DNA of 52,311 nt from Planctomycetota bacterium (GTDB lineage Bacteria; Planctomycetota; UBA8108; UBA1146; JAJFFE01). The notes beneath the pieces are model-generated. The model made no database searches, was not told the origin of the DNA, and saw only the letters and a list, made by a program, of their open reading frames with translations. The position numbers and the translations under genes were made by a program. Shown here one piece after another: positions 20,201 to 29,200 of the stretch. Each line of letters opens with the position of its first letter. The stretch's first letter is position 1. The DNA lies in the NCBI GenBank assembly GCA_021776775.1, contig JAJFFE010000393.1, positions 1 through 52,311 on the forward strand, given 5' to 3'.

Positions 20201-23200
20201 ATGTCGGTATTCCCGGCTACGTCTTCGTCACCGATTCGATCACCGGTGAGTTCGTCACTGGAGACTTCGCCGGCCCGGTCGCCGGTGGTGACGAGTACAT
20301 CTACAACCTCGCGCTCGGCGAAGGCAGCTTCCAAGTACAGGTCGATCCTTCGAGCGTACCCAGCGGTTTCGTCGTTCCCTCGCCGGTCGGGTTCTCGGTC
20401 ACGATCAACAGCGTCTCGGGCGCGGTAACCATCTCCGAGGACGATCTCGGCGACGGATCCAGCACCACCGACGGGTCGATCTCGTTCGAGTGCATTAGCT
20501 CCACGGCAACGTTCCAAGGCGCGCTACAAAACGCCGGTGGCGGTGCTGTTTCCGGATACGTTTACGTCGAGTTGACGGACGGCAGCGGCACGATCGTCGC
20601 GCAAGCGGGGACGGACTCCAGCGGTGAGTTCGACTTGCCGCTAACACCGGGCAACTTCCGCTTGGTCGTCGATCCGGGAAGCTTGCCGCCCGCACACATC
20701 GCTCCCCCGCCGAGTACGTTGACCGTGGTCGGCAGCACCATCACCATCAACGGGTCGGCTCCCACCGGACCGCCGCACGTGATCACGATCGGCGTCGCGG
20801 ATGCGACGCTCAACGGCCACGTGTTCAAGAACGTCTCAGAAGCTGTGATCGGCGCCTTCGTCGTCGCCACCGAGTCGGACTCGGGCGCCTTCGTCGCCGG
20901 GGTACAAACGGACGGACTCGGGGCCTACATCATGGGCCTCGTGGACGGTACGTATCTGATCCAGATCGATCCGCAGTCGCTGCCATCGGGCTTTATCCCG
21001 CCGGCACCGACCATGATCTTCGTCGACTCCGGATCGATCTATCTCGGGGAAGACGCGACCGGGACGGACATCACCTCGGTCGATCTCGACTTGCTAGTTG
21101 ATGCGCCCGCAGCATCGGTCACGATCAACACGATCAACGATGTCGGCCAACCGGTCGACGTGCAGATCAACATCCGGGACGCCGCAACCGACGCCCTGGT
21201 GACCTCGGCCAATACGTTTGCCGGCTCGGTGAGTATCGGACTCCCCGCGGGAAGCTATCTCGTCCGGGTGCCGAGCTTCAGTGTTCCACCTGGAAGCATG
21301 ACACCGGCGCCGTACAGCTTGACGGTCAATGGTGACGGTACCACGAGCGATAGCTCGGGCAACCCGTCCGACGCTTTCCTTCAGTTCGTGTTCCAAGGCG
21401 CCGCCGCGTCGGTCAATGGCGTGATCACGTTGGCGTCCGACGGCAGCGCCATCGCCGGCGCGCTCGTCATTGCCATCGATCCGTTCACGGACTTCTCGAT
21501 CGCCGAGTCGTTGACGAGCCCCTCCGGAGACTACTTCCTAGACCTTCCGGTAGGCACGTTCGACTTGATCGTCGCCGAGGGCTTCCCGGTAACCGCGGTA
21601 CGGCCTGCCCCGTTCCGAATCACGGTTTCCCCGGGAGCCGTCGACCCGTCAGGGCCTATCGACTTCGCGCTCGACACCGCGGTCGGAACATTGAGTGGTG
21701 ACGTCACCCTCGACGGTACCGGTCGCTTGGCCAACGTCCTCATTTTCAAAGACAATGCCGGAACGTGGGAAGCGGTCACCGCGGCTCAATCCGACGAGAA
21801 CGGTGCGTACGATCTCTCGGTACCGGCGGGTGACCTCGTCGCAGTCGCGCAACTGCTGATCAACGTTCTGCCGGATCCGACCGTGGACATCATTGCGCCG
21901 CTTCCGGTGCAGCAGACGTTCGCAGCTCCGGGCCCGACCGATACCACGCAAGACATCGCATTCTTCACACCGGGCGCCGGTGGTGCTCCGGTTTCCGAGA
22001 TCCTTCGCGGATCGATCACGGCGGCAGGTGCCCCGTACGCCGCGCCGGTGCAGCTGGTCTACACCGGCCTTCCGATGGCTGGCTACAACTCGCCGGGCGG
22101 TGACTACCGCATGGCGATCATGGCCGACGCCTCTCGCGTGTTTACCGTTCAGTTGTTCGAAGGCGACATGCCGTCGAGCTTCACGGCACCGACCCCGGTC
22201 GATATCACCGTCGACGGCTCAGCGACCCCGGCTGTCTCGGGCACGGGTGTCGTCGAGGACGCACCCGAGTTCGTGCTCGACTTCGCGATCGACGTCGACG
22301 GAGTTGCGCTGAGCGGTGCGATCACGGACTGGGACTCGAACCCACTCGCGGGTATCGAGGTTCGTAGCTTCGATCCGTCGACGGGAACGCAAGGGCCGAC
22401 GACGTTTACCGGGACCACCGGAGACTTCACGATCATCTTCCCGGAGGGTTCATTCGAGATAGAACTCGGCGGAGGGCTACCCTCCGAAGCCATTCGCCCG
22501 GCGCCCGTGGAGGTCGAGGTCGTCGACGTCAGCGGGACGTTAACCATGACCGTCGACGGCGTCGCCACGCAAACGCACGACATTCAGCTCCAACAAGGCG
22601 TTGCTCGACTGAGTGGGCAACTGACCATGGACGGAGCGCCGACCGACGGTGAGATCTTCGCCTACGTCGCCGGGGCCGAGATTGGTTTCAACTTCGCTTC
22701 CGGTGGCTCGTACGAGATCTTGCTCCCGGCCGGAGATATCACCGTCATTGCGGAACCGTTCTTCGTCACCTCGGGCACGATCCTCGCGGCTCCCTACACG
22801 GCAACTCTCGCCGACACGGGAAGCTTGCAGGAGATCACGCACAACTTCGAGTACCTACCGGTATCGACGAACCCGGGCGAGACGATCAACGGACGGGTCC
22901 TCTCCGACGGAGTCGGGATCGGCGCTGAACTCGAGGTGTTCGATGACAGCGACGCGTTCTACGGCTTCGTCTACAACAACCCGAGCGATGGCTTCTTCGA
23001 GGTCTCGCTCGCTCCGGGAACCTACACCATTCGAGTCTCGGACGACGACGTCCCGGACGGAGCGGTCGGGACGACTTCGGCTACGGTCGTGGTGGTCGAC
23101 GGCGGTGTCTCCAGCGAATCGATCTTCGACGGCGAGCTGGTCTTCCAGCTCAACACGACCGGTACCTCGGTGAGCGGCACCGTCACCGATGCGTCGGGCC

Positions 23201-26200
23201 CGCTGGAGGACGCCGTGATCAGGTTCGAACCGTTCGGTGATCCGACCGGTCCTCGCGAACCGATTCCGTTCGCCATGACGGACGCGAGCGGCAACTACGC
23301 GATCCTTCTGAGTGAGGGCTCGTTCGACGCGAACTTGACCCCGGGCTCGGTGCCTATCGCAACGGTAGCCCACCCCGGAGTGGAGTTGGAAGTCGGCACC
23401 GATCCGATCACGCTCGACTTCACACTCGAGGCTGCGGTTGGCTTCGTCAACGGCACGGTCACCATGGACGGCGCCCCGCTTGCGGACGCTGAAGTGTGGG
23501 CGCTCGACGCTCAGTTCGAAGACGTCACCATGGCGCTCTCGGATGAAAACGGCGACTACACCCTGCCGCTCGCAGCGGGTTCCTACACGATCGAAGCGGA
23601 GCTCGACGGCGACATGACGACCATCGTCGCTCCCAACAGCGTGTCGGCGACAATCGTGGTCGACACCGTGCTGAGCGGGACCGACTTCGCCTTTACCACC
23701 GCTGATCCCACGACGTCGCAAGTGTTGACCATTCAGGTCGCGCAAGCAGGAACGACACTACCGGCCGAAGGTAACATCCTGCGAGATGACTCCGGTGCGT
23801 TCGTGTTCCATCAGTTCTGGGACGCGTTCGGCGACGGAGGCAGCTTCTTCGAAACGGCGCTGCCGCTCGCGTTCGGTACGTACCAAGTACACGTCACCAA
23901 CGTGAACGACTTGGCTTCGACGCTGGCCCCGGTCACGGTGGTCGTCGACGCCAGCGGAACGTTCGTCGACAGCGAGCCCCTGGCCAACAACATGCTCATC
24001 TTCGACATTCCGGGCGCACCGAGCGGCACCGTGCTGCTCGACGATGGGATGCCGGCCTCGGGCATGAGCGTCGAGCTCCACCCGATCGGCGGTGGCATGG
24101 CCACCTCGACCACGGTCGACGGCGAAGGCGAGTACGAGTTCGGCGGTATCGAAGACGGCAGCTACTGGCTGTCGATCGGGTCGACCCCGTCGGGCACCAA
24201 CGCGTACCCGCGACCGCAAGTTGTCACGGTACAGGATGGCACCGTCTATCCGAACCGCGTCAACATGATGATGCCGAGTCGCGCCGGCCTTCTCTCCGGA
24301 ACCGTCACCACTGATTCGGTCGGCATCGCCTCGACCGTCATGGTGTTCGACCGCGGCCTCGATCTCGTGGCCAGAGTCGAGACAGACGGTAGCGGTGGCT
24401 ACTCGATTGCGCTTCCCGCTGGCAGCTACACCGTCATGGCGATGCCCATGGCGATCGCCGGGAACGAAGTTCCGCCGACGCCGGCCGAGACGACGTTCAC
24501 TGGCGACGCCACGGTAGACATCGATTTCTCGACGAGTGCAGTAAGCTCCGCGCTGAGCGGGAACGTCTCCTTCGGAGGCGAACTGGCGAAGGCCGCGGTG
24601 ATCCTGTACCAAGTCGACCCGATGCCGCGTCCGCTCTGGATCGCCACTCTCGACGAAAGCGGCGACTACTCGATGAACGTGCCGGACGGCAGTTTCGCCG
24701 TCGCGCTCCTCGAAGCGTCTATACCCGCTAACGTCGTTTCGTTCGAGCCGGTGGCGATCGTCGCCTCGACCCCGAACGTCACGGGAACCGATCCCGACGG
24801 CGCCGCGATCTCCACCAACACCCTCGACCTCGATCCTTTCGGAATGTCGAGCGAAGGTGGCGTGCGCGAAGCCATGTCGGACTTGCTGCAAGGGTTTGCC
24901 GATCGCGACAGTACCGAGATCACCGCGGTACTGGGCGCCAGCGTTCTGTTCAACGGCATGGACGGCACCGCGCTGACCACGTCGTACACCAGCGGCGCGG
25001 ACGATTCGACCGGCGAGCAGTGGGACCACTTGATTGGAACCGTCACCGGAAGTGCGGATAGCTACACGGTCTCCCTGAGTGGTCGTGAGAGCTTCACCGA
25101 CGCCGACGGCGAGTTGCATTCCTACACGTTCGACCCGAACTACAGCCTCCACCCCGAGTTCACGTTCACGGTCAGCCGGGTCGATGGATCATCGCCGTGG
25201 CTCGTCGAAGGAAATGGCCTCCACGTCGACGAGGCGTTCATCGAATCGCTGGCCACCAACGTTCACGACGACGGCACCGACACGGAGTCGACCGAAGTCG
25301 AGTTCATCATTTCCGAACACAGTGACTTCCCGTTGACCGCGGCGGCGGTCGCCGGAACCGGAGTCGTCGACGGCACTCTGACCGAAGACGATTCCTTCAC
25401 TCCGGTCGAATGGTTCGCGTACACCGACGCCTCCGGCTCGGGCCCGAGCCCCTTCGACACGACCTTCGGATCGCTCGTCGACGGCGGTACGTACACGTAC
25501 ACCGCGACGTACGCGTCGGGCAGCGACAACCTTCCGTTGGCGTACAACGCGCCGACGGCAAGCCTCTACCCGACCGTCATGATCACGACCACGTCGAGTG
25601 GTGACGTCATGGTGACCTGGGCGGACATCGCTTCGCGACTTGCGCGTCCGTACGCGACGACGTTCATCGAACTCCAGGAAGACCAGAGTGGTTCTTTCGA
25701 GGACGTTTGGGAGTTGGACGACCTTCCGGCCGGCCAAACGGCGACGTTCATCCAGGACACCGAGTTTACGATCGGCAATGACTACGCGGTCATCGTCGGA
25801 GTGCAAGACGTCGGCGGTGCGATTCAGGAGTACGAGCTTCGCTTCTCGTATCCGCCGGCAGATATCATGGCCGTACACGGGGTCGTCACCGACGCGTCCG
25901 GCCCTGTGGCCGGAATCGATGTCGTCGCGACCGACACTTCCATCTTCCAGGAAGTGGCAACGTCGACGACCGACGGGAGCGGCAACTACGCGCTGTTCCT
26001 GCCGGCCGGCAACTACTCGATAGAGCTGGTCGACTCCAGCGGATCGTACGCGCTACCCTCCTCGGTCGAGGTCATCGTGACCGATACGGCCGGCGTGCTC
26101 AGCATGACCATCGACGGCGCAGCGAGCGCCGACGGCAACCTCGACTTCAGTTTGATCACCGCGGTCGCCACGCTGTCCGGCAACATCACCATGGACGGTT

Positions 26201-29200
26201 CCCCGTACTCGGGATCGGGAACGATCCTCGCCTACGTCGACGGCCAACTCGCTGTCGAGACGGAACTCGATCCGGTGAGCGCCGGAACCTACTCGATCAC
26301 GCTTCCCGCCGGCGACGTCCACGTCCTGGCGGTGGTCGAAGGTAGCTCAACACTGCCGGCGACGCCGTTCAGCCAGACGATTGCCGACACCGGCAGCGCT
26401 CAGTCCTTCACCCACGATTTCGACTTCGTGAACTACGCCGGCACCGGTGGTGCCACGTTCTTCGGCGAGGTTCGCTCCAACGGATCGGCGTGGCCGTCGT
26501 TCCTCGAAGTCGTGGATAGCTCGGGCAACTTGATCGCCGTGCAGGACCACAACGGCTTCTGGAGCATGGCTCTGCTCGACGGCGTCTACACCTTGCGAAT
26601 CCCGACGGAGGATCTACCGGTCGGTTACACCGGTCCCAACGAAGCGACGGTCGTGGTCGGCAATGACACCGTCGTCGGTGAAGGCGTTTCGGGAGATTCA
26701 CACTACTTCGTGCTGAACACCATGGGTGATTCGCTCAGCGGGTCGGTGACGGATGAGTCCGGTACCGGCGTCGCGGACGTTACCATTCAAGCGAGTAAGT
26801 CCAGCGGCGAAGTTGTCTTCGCGGTGACGAGCCCGACGGGTCAGTACGGAATGCTGCTCGACGGCGGCGAAATGTACGACGTCGAAGTCCTCGCCGAGTC
26901 GCTGTCCGCCGGAACGCTGGTTCCGTCGCCGGTCATGATCACCATGAATGGCTCGCAAACAGTCGACTTCACCTTGTTCGCGGTGGCCGGTTCCGTCGCG
27001 GGAACAGTCACAGAGGACGGCACGGGAGCGGCCGGAGTGGTTCGGGTTTGGGATGACGAAGCGGAGCTGATCTCCGAAGTCGACACTGAACAAGACGGAA
27101 CTTACACGATCGATCTTCCGGAGGGCGACTTCACGGTCAGCGCCGAGCTGGTGACCATGGACTTCAGCACGGTCATTACGCCCGATCCACAACCGGTGAC
27201 GATTGCGGTCAGTACTAGCCTCACCGGAATCGACTTCGCATTCGTTGATATCGGAAGCGGTACCTCGCAGACACTCAACGGTTTCCTCACCTACGGTGGG
27301 GTCGCGACTGCCGGCACCATCGAGATCTTCAAGGACATCGGCGGTGTCTTCCACTTCTTCGCAACCATCGATACGACCATGATCAGCGTTGACGAAACGT
27401 TCGTGATCGCTCTCACGGCGGGCACCTACCAGCTCGAAGTGTCGGAGCTCGACGGTCAGGCGTGGGAGTACGGTCCCGTGGAGATCGTCGTCTCGACGAC
27501 GGACATTCAGCTCGACGGATCGCCGCTCGCGCTGAACGAACTCACGATCAATGTTCCGGCCCTCTCGGGAACAGTCCTTGACTCGAGCGGCCCGGTGGCG
27601 GCGTTGACCGTGACCGCGACTCCGAAGGACGGCACCACACCGATCGCCGTGGTGACGGACGCCGACGGGTACTACGAGTTCGCCTCCTTGACGCTCGGTG
27701 AGTATTGGCTCGATATCGATACGAGCGGTCTCGCAGTTGGCGAGGGCGCCCCGTGGCTGCGCGAAGTCTTCGTGACGTCGCAAGGCACGGTGCCGAGCCG
27801 CGCCGACATCGGCGTCCCGTCAGCGAACTTCACACTCAGCGGTACGGTCACGGTGGACACGGTCGGCACCCAGTCGACGGTCACTGTCTTCGACCAAGGC
27901 ATGCGAACGGTGGCGATCGTCGCCAGCGACGGCGCGGGCGCCTACTCGGTGAAGCTCCCCGACGGGGTCTACACTGCGTTTGCCGAAATCGACGTTCCTT
28001 CCGGCTCGGAAGTTCCGACGGTCTTGGCTGAGGTCGACCTCACCAGCGCGGACGTCACGCACGACATCGCCTTCGACTCGACACAAGCGAGCGAAACCAT
28101 GACCGGCACGGTTTCACTCGGTGGGGTCGGAACGTCTTTGCCGCTCTTGATCGTCAAGAGCAGCGTCTCGGACATTCCGATCGCTCGTGTGACTCCGGCT
28201 GGGGACGGCACCTACTCGATCACCCTGCCGTACGACACGTTCGAGGTCATGCTCGACCCGGACGGCGTTCCGGCCAACACCGTGGCGTTCGAACCGGTTT
28301 CGATCATCGTCGATGTCTCGGGCGTGGCGGGCACGGATCCGGATGGCAACGCCATGACCGGTAACGTACTGAATCTCGATCCACACGGTCTCTCGGATCT
28401 GGGCGAGGTACGTGAAGTCGTCACCGACTTCTTCACCGCGCTGACCGCCATGGACTCGGCTACGGTGTCGACCCTCTTGGACGACGCCGCGTTGTGGAAC
28501 GGCCGCGACAAGGCGACACTGCTCACCGAGTTTGCCGGCGAAGAGAACTTCTTCTCCGACGGGCTTTTCCTCGACCGTGTCATGGTCTCGGTCGCCGGCT
28601 CTGCCGACTCGTACGATGTCACCATCGAAGACGGGCGTCAGGTCGACCTCGCAGACAACGGTGCCATGTCCGTTGGCTACTGGAACCAAGAAGCCAACGG
28701 CTCGCCAATGTTCACGTTCACCGTGCAGCGCGTGGACAGCGTGTCACCGTGGCAATTCGCCGGCAACGGCTTGAGCGTCGACGGAGTCGAGGTCTTCCGA
28801 GAGTTCGTCAACATTTTCGACGGCGTCAGCGACACCACGGAGGAGTTCGTGGAGTTCAACGTGGAGCAGTACTCGGGTATCGAGATCACTTCGGCGTCCG
28901 TCGCGGGAACTGGAATTGTGGACGGCACTCTGAGTCCCGAGTTCGTCGGCAGTGACGACTACGTCGGCTACACCGACGGATCGACGTCGAGTCCCAGCCC
29001 CTTCTCCGCCACCATGGCGAGCTTGGTCGACGGCGAGACGTACAGCTTCACGGCCAACTTCGCAGCTGGCTCCGACAGTCTCACCCACAATCACAACGTG
29101 CCGGAGTCGGGGCTCTACGCCACGATCACGGGGCCGAGCGTGACTGCGGACGGAGTGCTGCTCGAGTGGAACGACATCTCAGCGCAAATGCCGTTACCGG

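Noticed and set aside
22855..25152. Minus-strand open frames of 296 and 464 codons within the giant gene
   Set aside because: Arg-rich shadow frames caused by codon bias; no start signals or motifs.
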